DNA of 64,000 nucleotides from Semisulcospira habei (GCA_036245525.1 BTPG01000003.1:140586120-140650119); one strand, 5' to 3'. Positions 23,721 through 34,329 are shown, counted from the first letter of the stretch. Notes: a model not told the origin generated them from the sequence alone. Translations and numbers: made by a program.

Positions 23721-25934
23721 CAACAGGTCTAGGTAAGGATAAAATATACCACTATAATCAACCTAAAATATATTTGTTCACAAAATAACAGCACATTTCA
23801 GTGTGATGAAATAGAGCAATACATGTATGTGCATAATTCATTATGAAACTCACAATCGGGTATATAAGTGGTCTATTGTAAGTTGGCTTGCCACTGATAC
23901 AATGTATTTCTCATATTTTCCTGAAACCACAAGCTTATGAACAGGAGAAATATGAGTGACAAAAACTTATAATATCATTTTTGTATACCAAAATATTTTA
24001 TTGCTAGTTTTTCTGTGAATCATGTAAATACATGTATGTATATATTGCTCCATATCATAACACTCAAATGTGCTGCTATTTCGTGACTAAGCCATTTTTA
24101 GAAAGCCACACGCACATGCGTATGTGCACACATGCCTATTTTCTGTATTTATTTCTTTTTCAACAGGTTTTGTCCATCCATGACTGTGTTTATGGTTTGT
24201 TTCTAGACAGCAGGGCTGCCACAAGGTCAGGTGACTTGAAACTGGTGAATGCACAGACTGGCATCGAGTTTCTGAAGACAGCAAGACCTGTCTGATAAGT
24301 TGTCACCGACAGAGTTCTACTGTAATCTCCTGCTACTTTCAGGTAATTATCAGTTTGGTGGCATTTGATTTTGAAGTATGGTACACCCGTGCGCTTGCAC
24401 AAAATCATTTTTGTTTGTAAAAGTGTTATCACATCACACATAAAGTAGCTTATAGTGTCCTGGAAATATTGCTGTCACAACACTAAGTTATAATTTACAT
24501 ATGACTGCTACCTCCACACTGTAAGTATATTTACAAGTTGACAGTAAACATTATTATCATGGTGCCATGGTGGTTTTTCTCCCAAGTCTTCATAACAGCT
24601 AGTGCTAGCTACCGGTCAGTTTGCCACTCTGTAATGCATGTATCTTTTTTCCAGTATGAAATAGATTTGTATATTATTACTGACTTGATCGCAGCCACTG
24701 AAACATCTGGATCATTACCTTGATGTGTGGCACAAAGGCAAGCGAATTGCATAAAAGGTTTGAGTTGAGCTGTGTGTTTACATGGAGGATTATATCCTTG
24801 AGTGTATGCAAAACAAAAACACACGAAACTGTCCTGTCATCGAAATAACCTACTCAGTATAAACTGCTGCTGGTACATTTTCACTTTTGTGCTTTTCTTA
24901 CTTTCAGGTTTTGCTTTATCTATTATATTGGCCATCTGTTTTCAGTTTCTTTGCTGCTGCCAAAGGCTAAACACCACTTGAAACAAGGGATAAAGCCTGT
25001 TATCAACCATCACCACACATTACGAGTGTCCTTGCCAGGCATGATCAAGGTAATAATCATGTCTTATTTATGCACTTATTTTGACTTAGAGTTTAGATAT
25101 GTTTCAGTCTCATCATTGAGTGTTTTGAGTGTTAGTCAAGGGGATGTATCTATGTGGCTGAAAATGAAATGGCCCCCAAATAAACTTTCATTGGCTACAA
25201 AGGCTACACAATTCGCAACAGGCTTACCATCCTTGACTTCAACCACCAAGTATGCAAGCAGTATACCAAGATTAGCAACAGGCACTCTGTGGCATATCAG
25301 GTAGCACAGCAGAAATATGCATAGTACATGTATGTTACACACTTGTGCAATTTCTGGTACAAGTGCAGTATTGTACATGTCATTTTCAGTATCATTACAG
25401 TACATGTATTTGTAGAAATATACTATTTAGGATTGTGACACTGACCATGAAAACTAATTCTTTCTTATGGCAAGTCAGGTGCAGAATTCCTGTTCATGTG
25501 CACTGTTTACAGTATGTAGTTATAACAAGGATGAAAAATGAAAGCAGACATGTATGCAATTTATGAAGAAGAATGTCCAAATGTATTGAAAACAAAAAAT
25601 GTCCAACATTTTGCTTTTACATTCAACTTTAATACTTTCTTGTATAGAGAGTACAAAGTGCACAATATGGAGTATATATTACATGCATGTGTCCATTTAT
25701 TCATGTCCCAACTACTTGTACAAACAGATGTAAACAATCTCCATGACAGAAAGTAAATTTTAAAAGTTAATCTTTAACTTTGCTTTGTCTCCAGCGCGAT
25801 ACGATTTCTTAGGTATCTTTTATTTACCCGCCAAACGGGGAAGATTTTGATCCTCCTCGGACAGTTAATCACTTCGAGGGCTGTCAAATGTGTTTTATGC
25901 GCTGGTGAGTGATTTTTGATGTTACGGCTTAAGG

Positions 25935-26222
25935 GACGTTCCCATATCGAGCGACACGACAGCGGCGCGACAGGGACGCCAAAGCTGTGGCTACAACGAC
26001 ACGAACAGAGATAAAGACGGAGTGTTTTCCACGTGCGCGACGCGATGCGATGTCGGCGTGAATATGGTGCGACAGCTTTTGTTTGGTGCTTTTCCAGTAA
26101 GCAAAGGATCATCGGGCCCACGACGGCCGCAGTGGGCTCGCGCACGGGCCCGAAGGCGTTTTTTTGTGTGTTTGCCTTGTTGCCTACCACACCGTCGTCT
26201 CGTAGCAATATGGAAACACCCA
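25935..26222. mobile_element. Possible DNA-transposon MITE, different terminal type
   Basis: GGGACGTTCCCATATCGAGC at the left resembles the complement of GTAGCAATATGGAAACACCC at the right. The interior is GC-rich (TGCGCGACGCGATGCGATG). No clear target duplication was found. Confidence 0.35.
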
Positions 26223-26474
26223 CTATAATGCCGAAAGATGTAAGGAGTACAATCAGTTGCACGGGCAGCACACATTTCACACATCATGAACAATCCCGCT
26301 GGCTTCCCCTTCGTGGGAATGGTGTTGTTGTTGTTGTGGCTGCTGTTGTTGTTTCTTGGCTAAACACTCCCAGGATCAAGCAGCATGGACAAAAGACTGC
26401 ACGTCTGGCTGATTTTAATTACATCACCATATAGGTGGCCACGGACTAAGTTGGATTGAGGGAGAGGTTCAGTA

Positions 26475-26560
26475 TACGAATAATGAGTTAGTTAGTTAGT
26501 TATTTGGGTTTAACACCGAACAGGCGACTAAGGCCATCTCACGGCGGGCGAATATGAGAA
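26475..26560 (-). mobile_element. Retroposon 3' tail with (CTAA)n
   Basis: On the minus strand: CGCCGTGAGATGGCCTTAGT, GTCGCCTGTTCGGTGTTAAA, CCCAAATAACTAACTAAC. A second piece is at 61995-62062. Tail style matches the SINE at 29936. Confidence 0.5.
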
Positions 26561-26635
26561 ACGTGATGATTAATCACAAATGGAAGTCGCAAATGGAGGA
26601 GGTAACTCGAAGTAATTAAAAAAAATAAAAAATGA

Positions 26636-26637
26636 AA

Positions 26638-26719
<82 letters not shown>

Positions 26720-26787
26720 TGCTATTATTTTCGTAGCATTGATACAATTCATTCATTATTATTGTTATTGTTAATATATTATTATTA

Positions 26788-26830
<43 letters not shown>
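26636..26830. repeat. (AAAT)n and (ATT)n microsatellites
   Basis: AAAT units at 26634-26668, ATT units at 26674-26717 and 26779-26830. Confidence 0.9.
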
Positions 26831-26831
<1 letters not shown>

Positions 26832-26998
26832 GTCTCAGTAAGAAGAGTGACAATTTTTCAAAGCTCGAGTTGTGAAAGCCCTGAAATAGACGAAACGGCA
26901 GAGAAGGTTTATCATAAGAGTTACGACAGTGCTCAAACCATTCACCGTGGGACGCATGCCGCCATACAAAATGCAGCACAAATCAACAACAGGTTAAG

Positions 26999-27283
26999 AA
27001 ATGTAACCCCCGTCGGCAACAACGAGAAACACCCAAATGCAAGAGGCATAGAACCTCATGAGTCTCCGCATTGCGGGGGCTTATGATGATCCATGCCTCT
27101 TGCTAGCGTCGTTTATACCCGTGTGTCTCAGGCGTACGCACTGAATTCTTGGTCCTACGTACCTACTCAGGTTATGTACCGTTTTGTCGGAAAGGCACCA
27201 CGGACGATATATAATTATACAGCAGACAATTTCAAGCCTGAGTTTGGAGATCTCATTTTCGACACTCGCAGCGAAGGGGCTAA
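26999..27283 (-). mobile_element. Family A element, long variant
   Basis: GTAACCCCCGTCGGCAACAA start, core about 27039-27102 (AGAGGCATAGAACCTCATGA and right arm), end CGCAGCGAAGGGGCTAA. Longer than the usual 215 bp. Confidence 0.6.
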
Positions 27284-27289
27284 AGTGAA

Positions 27290-27512
27290 TTAGCCCCTTC
27301 CCTGCCGAGGACAAAAATCCTGAACACGATCCAACTGCAAGAATCATAGATCCTTATAACCCTCTCTGTTGCGAGTTAGGCTCATGAAGATCTATACCTG
27401 TTGCTGACACCACTTTCTGTCTCTTGCTCCTTTGACTGCTGGAGATCTTCCAAGTTGAATTGACAATGATTTCAGGAACATAATCTGCGTCTACTGGCAG
27501 TGATGGGCTTAA
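27290..27512 (-). mobile_element. Family A TTAA hairpin element
   Basis: TTAGCCCCTTCCCTGCCGAG start; degraded core about 27335-27405; long flank with GATTTCAGGAACATAATCTG and CTACTGGCAGTGATGGGC; TTAA at 27509-27512. Confidence 0.75.
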
Positions 27513-27822
27513 AAAAGATCTTGTTGGATCGACACACTAACCAGAATAAACGTCAAAATCATCTCAGTGGGATTGTTATCGTTTCATTTTTTTGGTTATT
27601 GAGTGACTGATCAGGTGGACGCAGCCTACATTAGATACATTTTTTACTCCCTCTAGACCGTGATTGCTTCTTTCAGTTCAACAGACAGATAAACAGACAG
27701 ACGATACATAGATATTCATCCGAATACGCAACATATTTCTTAACATGATGAGTCATCCACTGCGCTCGCGAATGGGCGGTCGATACACTATCAAAATTAA
27801 TGCGCCAATTGTAGCACAACCA

Positions 27823-27901
27823 CCCCTTTGGGCTGTCGGTAGAGCTTTTTGTCGAGGCGAATCACCTCGACAAAAACGCTCTCCCGACAGTCAAAGGCTT
27901 A
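27823..27901. mobile_element. Family C variant
   Basis: CCCCTTTGGGCTGTCGGTAG, then TTTTTGTCGAGGCGAATCACC, then CTCCCGACAGTCAAAGGC. The centre differs from other C copies on both arms (GTCGAGG/CCTCGAC). Confidence 0.7.
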
Positions 27902-28043
27902 GATTTGCTACATTTTATGTTGCATCACGCTCACTTTGCACCATCAAAATTACTGCATGTTCCGGTGCATCAGGGTGGAAAGACGAGTCGATGACGACTC
28001 ACAGGCCGGCGGAAACAGTGGGCTTATTTTGTTTGGGGTTTTT

Positions 28044-28264
28044 CTAACCCCTTCGATGCAGGTGATAATGAATTACGCGTCTGACACGACCACACACTGA
28101 CCGAAATTCGCACGAAGGACACAGATGAAAATGGGACCAAAAATAGACGTAAAGAACACAGGACTAGCAAGAGACATAAGCCCTCGTGAGCCCCCGCGAC
28201 TGCGGGGGCTCACGAGGGCTTATGTCTCTTGCAGCTGCCTTGCCCCCAGACGTTAAGAGGTTAA
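28044..28264 (+). mobile_element. Family A (subfamily 3) TTAA hairpin element
   Basis: CTAACCCCTTCGATGCAGGT start, CACACACTGACCGAAATTCG flank, core about 28165-28235, TTAA at 28261-28264. Both core arms carry matching changes (TAAGCCCTCGTGAG / CTCACGAGGGCTTA). Confidence 0.8.
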
Positions 28265-28660
28265 GCAGTTTTGGTTTATCAAACGCGACACATGTGTGCG
28301 ACTGAATTGATATGTGTTCATGTCGTACTTATAATCGGTCAATAGTCTGCCGTGGTCTCTCATAACCCACCTCTTCCCGATGTGTTTACAACCTCTCAGT
28401 TGCTGATTAAAAAGAAATGACCCCAAAGGATAGATATCTATGGATAGGTAGTGGCGTATTATCCCTTTTCACCACCGCTAGTTGTATTTCAAAGCCATAT
28501 CCACCACTGAGTAACGACAGTGAATACATTTTTTCACATATTTTACATCGTAAAGTATTTTGACCTTACTCGCATTCGAACGTCTATACTTTAGGACCAA
28601 CACATGGACAGAAAACTGAAGTTCCTATCGCTACTGCCACCGATCATTCAGCAATGGCAA
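28265..28660. other. No gene seen
   Basis: No recognised feature. Confidence 0.4.
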
Positions 28661-28836
28661 CTATTATTCTCGCCAGCCCCTGCTTCTCCAGGCGGACTCA
28701 CGGGACTCTATGCCCCTTGTAGGTCAAGGTGCAGATTCTCCACGCGTTACACATCATTCACGTGAAACAATAAGTGTCGGCTTGACCTGACACAATGGGA
28801 ACTGTGATGAGAACGTACGCCGTAAGCAGAGGAGTG

Positions 28837-28897
28837 TATGAGTTTTGTCCCCTGACAGCGGCTCCGCGAAAGCCACTGTCAGGAGACATAACTCGTA
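28837..28897. repeat. Isolated hairpin
   Basis: GTATGAGTTTTGTCCCCTGA and TCAGGAGACATAACTCGTAC pair around CAGCGGCTCCGCGAAAGCCACTG (centre split: CAGCGGC, GCCACTG). Family unknown. Confidence 0.55.
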
Positions 28898-29089
28898 CAT
28901 CCGGTTTCACGAGCTCTGTGCCCACTACAGCATTAAAAAAATACCTAACAGCATCGGCCCAGAGGCATAGATTCTCTCTGAATCCAATATATGTCCATTT
29001 ATTACAGCGCAGCAGCATCCATAAATAACACGCATCTGGCGATTTTAGAGAGCAGAGTCAAGGAGTAAGAAGAAGAAAGGGGGGAATTG

Positions 29090-29215
29090 GTTGGGGGGGG
29101 GGGAGGCAGAGGGAGGGGGAGGGGGAGGGGGAGGGAGGAGGGGGAGGGGGGAGTGGAGGGGTGGCGGGTGAGGGCGGAGGTAGAGAGGCGGGAGGGGGGG
29201 GGGGAGGGGAGAGAA
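29090..29215. repeat. Poly-purine G-rich tract
   Basis: GGGGGA-type low-complexity sequence. Frames through it are Gly/Arg or Pro-rich artefacts. Confidence 0.9.
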
Positions 29216-29471
29216 ATCCCCTGCAGCCAAACTCTCAAGGAAGTGTCATTTCAGTTCAAGCTTTCACAAGAAATGCAAGAATCATAGATTTTCGCGTGAG
29301 TCCCTGCATCTGCTCCAAACTAGACGGAGTAAGGTCCAGTGGCTTGACAGTCGTCAGGGTTTAACACGCTTGCGCGCGCAACCATCGGTAATATCACTTC
29401 ACACTCTACTCTTGGTTCGGTAATGTCAGTTCACAGTCTACTGGTGATTGCGACATGCACAAAGAGGTTAG

Positions 29472-29522
29472 TTAACCCTTTAGGCTATCATGTAAAGATT
29501 TTTGTCGCGATGATTCCTGCAA
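29472..29522. mobile_element. Family C half copy
   Basis: TTAACCCTTTAGGCTATC start and TTTTTGTCGCGATGATTCCT up to the hairpin tip; the other arm is absent. Confidence 0.6.
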
Positions 29523-29594
29523 TACATTGAGCACCGAGGTCGAACTCGCTAGACGTGGCTATTGCCTTCTGGAGTGCGGCGTTTCCGGAGCGAG

Positions 29595-29725
29595 ACTGCC
29601 CATGTGAGGAGATTGACCAAGAAAGTTCAAGGGTGGTGCTAGAATAGCCTGGAGCCTTCAGGCGCCACGCTATTCTGGCACAACCTTTGAACTTTCATGG
29701 TCAAACCATATTTTGTTGTAGCTTT
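29595..29725. mobile_element. Family B core, decayed ends
   Basis: ATTGACCAAGAAAGTTCAAG and CTTTGAACTTTCATGGTCAA pair; tip GGAGCCTTCAGGCGCC. No TTAA border is left. Both arms carry GAAAGTTC/GAACTTTC in place of ATAGTTC. Confidence 0.7.
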
Positions 29726-29812
29726 TAAAACGTAAAAGGCGGAACAACCGAGAATCGCCTATCAAGGAAACAAGCAGCGCTGCCATGCTGGCACAGCCAG
29801 GCATCAGATCAT

Positions 29813-29843
29813 AGAGCGTATAATATATATACGCTCTATGCAT
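29813..29843. repeat. Short perfect palindrome
   Basis: CATAGAGCGTAT and ATACGCTCTATG flank AATATAT. Confidence 0.7.
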
Positions 29844-29935
29844 CAGATGCCGCGTTAGACCTGCGCGCTGTGTATTTACACCGGTCGTCCTTCAAGCCAG
29901 TATTTCTCCAGTTTTCCGTGCACCGGGGGTGGTGT

Positions 29936-30248
29936 TGAGAGTCCGAAATAGCTCAGACGGTTAAACGTCAGAGCAGGAGAGCGAAGGGAATCGCCGGGTC
30001 GTGGGTTCGAATCCCCGTCCCGGCCCCGGTAGCTGGACTCACAATCCAGGGAGAAAACGGATTTATTTAATAGCATGTCCGTTGAAAGGTCCTGGTAAAT
30101 CAAAGTGGCACAGTTGGAGTGCGCCTGAGTTGATCAGTGTTCAGGTCGTACTCCATATGCAATAGATTTCCCTGTCCCCCATAACCCGCCCGTTAGGGCG
30201 GTCCATGATCACCTCGGTGCTGTGGACGTTAAAACCCGAACTAACTAA
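29936..30248 (+). mobile_element. tRNA-derived SINE, full length
   Basis: The head resembles a tRNA: an A-box-like TAGCTCAGACGGTTAA (about 29949-29964) and a B box GGGTTCGAATCCCC (about 30003-30016), the internal RNA polymerase III promoter. The body continues to GGTGCTGTGGACGTTAAAAC and a CTAACTAAC tail. It is flanked by 12-bp direct repeats CGGGGGTGGTGT (29924-29935, 30249-30260), as expected for LINE-mediated insertion. Pieces of the same SINE are at 38640, 50258, 60785 and 63500. Because the promoter boxes and tail are intact, this copy could be transcribed. It is not a functional tRNA gene: the acceptor stem is not preserved. Confidence 0.85.
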
Positions 30249-30479
30249 CGGGGGTGGTGTGAAAATAAACAGAATGACCCGCTAACGCGCGATTACCCTG
30301 GCATCATCCCTGGCGCCTGTCCACACCCTGTTTCCCCTCTTACCACTCCTCTCCTCACAGGAGACAAATCCGCCCAGACCGCTTCATCAGGCTTTTTCAC
30401 GCGCGGTCTGTCCCCAGCACGAGTCACGACCAGACGCGAGGAGATTCTGCAGGATTCCGGCACCCTAGAGAGGTTGCCG

Positions 30480-30572
30480 ACGAAAGTAAGTCCATGTTTT
30501 GAAATGCAAGATAGTCATTGTTTTACAATGAAAATCTCGCATTGCACGAAAATGGACTTTAACTGTCTTTGA
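30480..30572. mobile_element. Family E palindrome
   Basis: AAAGTAAGTCCATGTTTTG, a stem around TTTTACAATGAAAATC, then GAAAATGGACTTTAACTGTC. Confidence 0.65.
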
Positions 30573-30659
30573 TAAGAATTGTATTCCCCCCCCCCCCCCC
30601 CCGCCCCCGTTTAGTGTTGTTGTTGCTGATGTTGTTGTTGACACGTTCATAAATTGGAC

Positions 30660-30775
30660 AATAGAGCTGGAGACGAATTAGCCACGATAGTTCAAGTGTA
30701 GTGCCAGGTTTGCGCTTGGAAAGGGAAGGATCTAATCTGGCAGCATCACTCAACTGCTACGGCCAATCCAATAAG
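30660..30775. mobile_element. Family B core, degraded
   Basis: GCCACGATAGTTCAAGTGTAG and ATCTAATCTGGCAGCATCAC are recognisable; the stem tip is lost (GCGCTTGGAAAGGGAAGG). Confidence 0.5.
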
Positions 30776-30818
30776 TCTTCATTGAAGCCTCTCAAAGTCA
30801 CTACTAGGAGAACACGAA

Positions 30819-31053
30819 TTAACCCCTTGACCCCCAGTGGACGCGGATTTCGTATCTGAAAGCACTGCACACTGACCGACATTCGCGTGAAGAACGTACA
30901 CGAAACTGGACGAAATTTGGGCACGAACTACACAGGACCAACAAGAGACATAAATCTTCAAGAGCCCCCGCAGTCTGCGGGGGCTCTTGAAGATTTATGT
31001 CTCTTGCAGATGTATTGTAGAGCTCGCCTTGCCCAAGACAGTTAATGGGTTCA
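30819..31053 (+). mobile_element. Family A (subfamily 3) TTAA hairpin element
   Basis: TTAACCCCTTGACCCCCAGT start, CACTGACCGACATTCGCGTG flank, core 30943-31012. Both arms carry the same unusual sequence (AATCTTCAAGAG / CTCTTGAAGATT). The right end reads GACAGTTAATGGGTTCA. Confidence 0.8.
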
Positions 31054-31439
31054 TCACGAAAATCATTAATGGCAGCAGATAGGTTAACACGAACATGAGT
31101 GATCAGTGTAACTCCATACCCAATGCACAGAAGGACATCGGGCCGATGTTGGCCGTCGCCGGCGTGCACACGGCCGGCGCAGGCCAACGGCGGCGGACTT
31201 CGACCCAATGGCCCTTTGCCCACTGGGTAGTAACAAGCCTAAGTGTTTGGAACTGAGGTGAATTTTTGCGGCGTTCTCTTTCGCTACATTTCTCCTTCGT
31301 TGAGCAGGGCCTGACACAACACGACGGCTGTCTGTTTGTCTTGACAATTTACCCCCCTCCCGACTCCACTTCGTAAAGCAGCCCTCCCAGGTCCCCCATC
31401 TTCCCCCCTCCACTCACTCCACCCACCCCACCCCACCCC

Positions 31440-31520
31440 TTCCACTATTCTGATCCCCCCCCCCCCCCGCCACCATATCCCCCCCCAAAAAAAAAAAAAA
31501 AGAAAAGAAAAAAAAAAAGA
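31440..31520. repeat. Poly-C and poly-A tracts
   Basis: Homopolymer runs only. Confidence 0.9.
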
Positions 31521-31583
31521 GATGAAATAATCGCTTTTCCCTCCGCTCTACTGTTCATGAGACGCTATTTTATTTCAGTTATA

Positions 31584-31955
31584 TTAACTACTACGACAAG
31601 ATGTGAAACGGCCATGATAGTTCAAGGGTGGTGCCAGAATACCTTGGCGCCTGGAGGCGCCAAGCTATTCTGGCACCACCCTTGAACTATCATGGTCGAT
31701 CTGTTTCCCGAGCTATTCTGGCAGCGCCCTTGAACTATCATGCTCGACCTGTTTCTCGAGCTACTCTGGCAGCACCCTTGAACTATCATGCTCGATCTGT
31801 TTCCCGAGCTATTCTGGCACCACCATTGAACTATCACCCTCGACCTGTTTCCCGAGCTATTCTGGCGCCACCCTTGAACTCTCACGGTCGATCTGTTTCC
31901 CCAAACTGATGCGTAATCGTCAGAGGACAGTTGCCACATTTTGGACATTTGGTCA
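31584..31955. mobile_element. Family B element with expanded right arm
   Basis: Left part with TTAA at 31584 and a complete core 31610-31705 (tip GGCGCCTGGAGGCGCC), followed by tandem copies of the right arm, then the usual right block TCGTCAGAGGACAGTTGCC. Confidence 0.75.
31696..31905. repeat. 48-bp minisatellite made from the family B right arm
   Basis: Unit starts TCGATCTGTTTCCCGAG at 31696, 31744, 31792, 31840 and 31888: exactly 48 bp apart. Each unit contains GAGCTATTCTGGC and CTTGAACTATCA, the family B right stem. Confidence 0.9.
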
Positions 31956-32186
31956 CTACTACTCGTTACTACTACTCGTTCCCTTTGGGTGTCACTTTAG
32001 GGTTTCTCCATTTTTAATGCGGTACTGATGAATGTAATGCTGGGTTGCGTGGTCGTTACTCAGGGGAAATAGGAGCGGCGCCAAAATACGGCGCGGTACT
32101 AGGGCGGAAATAGTAGTAACGGTGACGAGCCCCCCCCCCCTCCCCCCCCACCCCCACCTTCATCCCATCCCCGTTCATCGCTACCA

Positions 32187-32384
32187 TTAATCCCTCCCTG
32201 CCAGTGTAAGTGCATTTTTGTTCCTGAAATCTTCGTTCATTCAACGATCAAATCCCGTTCGACACAATTTGGTATCAGCAAGAGGCATTGATCTTCATGA
32301 GCCCCCGCAGTCGCGGGAGCTCATGAGGATCTATGTCTCTTGCAGTTGGATCGTGTTCACTTTTCTCGGCAGCCAAGGGGTTAA
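32187..32384 (+). mobile_element. Family A TTAA hairpin element
   Basis: TTAATCCCTCCCTGCCAGTG start, core about 32277-32344, end TTTTCTCGGCAGCCAAGGGG then TTAA 32381-32384. Confidence 0.85.
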
Positions 32385-32614
32385 CCTCTTTTGATGGAGT
32401 TATGTCTCTCAGAAATCACGGTGGACTGAAAAGTCGTTGCTGTACTGCGTCAGGAAGACAAATGTGAGTGGAGGCAGCTAAAGGCAATAAAATATATCTT
32501 TATGAACTCTTCCTTAATTTATTTTGTCCGCAAGACCATCAATACTGACAACTCAGTTACCAGTATCACTGTGAGTGACGAACACATTATTTTACCGAAC
32601 ACATACGAATGAAG

Positions 32615-32680
32615 CTGGCACGAGGCATATATCCTTATTTGCGAGGGCTCATGAGCTCATATGCTTTTTGCGCGTGTCCT
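32615..32680. mobile_element. Family A core remnant
   Basis: GGCACGAGGCATATATCCTTA then GCGAGGGCTCATGAGC; decayed. Confidence 0.4.
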
Positions 32681-33008
32681 GGATGTGAAAAGAGTCAATA
32701 CAGATTACAGATCTTTTGCCGATTGTGCAGATGTGAGGGTGTCATACACGAATGAACTTTTGCATGAACTTGTATTTTAACCCATAAAAATGCTAAAGTA
32801 CCATTTCGAAAAATCTGAAGACAAAAAAAAAAAAAAACATCACCATTTGTTTTTGTTATTGCCTTGTCCACGCATCTAATGACTTTCTAGGGTAGTCTGG
32901 GCACGAAGCAAACGCACGCGCGTAAACGCACTTGTTTTATTCTGCGTAGCTCGTTAGCAGGTACATCTTTTTTTTTTTTTTAGCTCAGTGTTTCTGGTAC
33001 AGGCAGCA

Positions 33009-33063
33009 CTGATTCCTGACGGAATCGTCGCGACAAAATCCGCTTACCGACAGTCAAAGGGTT
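33009..33063. mobile_element. Family C half copy
   Basis: Tip and right arm only: GATTCCTGACGGAATCGTCG, then CTTACCGACAGTCAAAGGG. Confidence 0.6.
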
Positions 33064-33144
33064 CATTCCTTACAGTTCCACACACAAAACCACGTTGTAT
33101 ACAGGTGAGATTATTAAATATATGTAGGTCGTAGGGGACAGCGA

Positions 33145-33361
33145 TTAACCCATATCATACTGAGGCTAAAAGCTTCAAATTTGTACACTGTCACACGCAA
33201 GCTACATTATAGTACTTACAGATATAGACCAATGGCTTTAGTTCAAGGGTGGTGCCAGAATAGTTTGGCGCCTAGAGGCGACAAGCTATTCTGGCATACC
33301 CTTGAACTATTTTAGTCAAACTTATTTGACACAGTGGTGTACTCCGAATGAAAAGGGTTAA
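33145..33361. mobile_element. Family B TTAA element, subfamily with TTTAGTTCAAGG arm
   Basis: TTAACCCATATCATACTGAG start, GCTACATTATAGTACTTACA block, core about 33228-33320, TTAA at 33358-33361. A sister copy is at 57116-57342. Confidence 0.85.
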
Positions 33362-33467
33362 AAGAAATATGGGAGACGGGCATCACTTAGATGATTATTT
33401 TTCAAAATCTTCTAAGATGAGATGTCATGCAGCCGCCCCGCCAAACTTGGATGTACTCAACAAGAAT

Positions 33468-33920
33468 TTAGCCCTTTACTATCGATAAAACGTGATCACG
33501 ATCCACTTGCAAGAAGGATAGATCCTCGTGGGCTCCCGCTACAGAGGGGTGGCCCATGAAGATCTATGCCTCTTGCTGAAACCATTATTTTGGTTCCGTC
33601 TTCCATTGACGGCTGGGGAACTCTGACGCTGAATTATTATAATAATTATAATCCGTTATAATTCTTCTTTCTGTCAATATTTCGTTGTCGGTGAGGGCTG
33701 TCTGGTGTGTCCGTTGTTGGTTTTATGCTACACGTGTGTCTTTTTGTGTGTGAGCATTTTTAGTTGGTGTGTTCTTTTTGTTATTCTTATTTTTCTTGTC
33801 TTGGTGCGTGAGTGTGTATCAGTGTTAGGGACTATATATGTGTTGTAGGATGCAAGATGTATGTATGTTAGTATGTCATTTGTTCGGCGCCATCGAAAGT
33901 ATAAGCGCCTTAAAAATATA

Positions 33921-33960
<40 letters not shown>

Positions 33961-34011
33961 TACACAGATTTCAAAATCACAATCTACGTCCACTGGCAGT
34001 CAAGGGGTTAA
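33468..34011 (-). mobile_element. Family A element split by a retroposon
   Basis: Left part 33468-33640 (TTAGCCCTTTACT, core about 33508-33578, TGACGCTGAATT). Right part 33967-34011 (GATTTCAAAATCACAATCTA, CCACTGGCAGTCAAGGGG, TTAA). The two parts join as in 46571-46785. Confidence 0.75.
33641..33966 (+). mobile_element. Retroposon fragment with (ATT)n tail
   Basis: Insertion within a family A element. It ends TTCGGCGCCATCGAAAGTAT, AAGCGCCTTAAAAATATAT and 17 ATT units (33911-33960), the 3'-end style also seen at 19215-19290. No coding sequence. The left border is uncertain. Confidence 0.6.
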
Positions 34012-34066
34012 TAAGGGAGACTGCATCACGTCATCAATGTTTTTGTTTGTCACCAAATTTGTGTCC

Positions 34067-34275
34067 TTAACTCATTAAACCCCGAGGACGAAACGATCAA
34101 ATTTTGGAGACATCCTTTGAGGTCTGCGTCCCAGTTCTGGAGACAGGACGACCGTGATAGTTCAAGGGTGGTGTCGGAATATCTTAGCACGTAGAGGCGC
34201 CAAGCTATTCTGACACCACCCTTGAACTATCACGGTAGATCCACATCCTGCCATAGGGTGTCAGCGCTTTGTGGG
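34067..34275. mobile_element. Family B TTAA hairpin element
   Basis: TTAACTCATTAAACCCCGAG start; core about 34145-34245 with matching ACCGTGATAG / CTATCACGGT arms; right end decayed (GTGTCAGCGCTTTGTGGGC). Confidence 0.75.
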
Positions 34276-34329
34276 CGAAAATACTGAGTGGAGCGCGTAT
34301 AGGTTTTTTCCGAGCGCAGAATTCTCATG

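Larger units (their letters stand above)
22660..25770. other. AT-rich region poor in hairpin elements; possible decayed exons
   Basis: None of the TTAA hairpin families is seen over 3 kb. Several short open stretches end or begin at plausible splice sites: a TTTTCTTACTTTCAG acceptor-like end at about 24907, ATGATCAAG before GTAATAATC at 25050, CATATCAG before GTAGCAC at 25301. The stretch 25150-25300 can be read as a protein-like peptide in one frame (containing YKGYTIRNRLTILDFNH) but with a stop upstream. I do not recognise the protein, and a decayed transposon gene is as likely as a host gene. Confidence 0.3.

Noticed and set aside
25935..26222. Confident DNA-transposon call
   Set aside because: Termini match only partly and no target duplication was found, so it is listed at low confidence only.
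29941..30030. A tRNA gene
   Set aside because: A and B boxes are present, but the acceptor stem does not pair, the sequence continues into a SINE body with tail and target duplication, and several copies exist.
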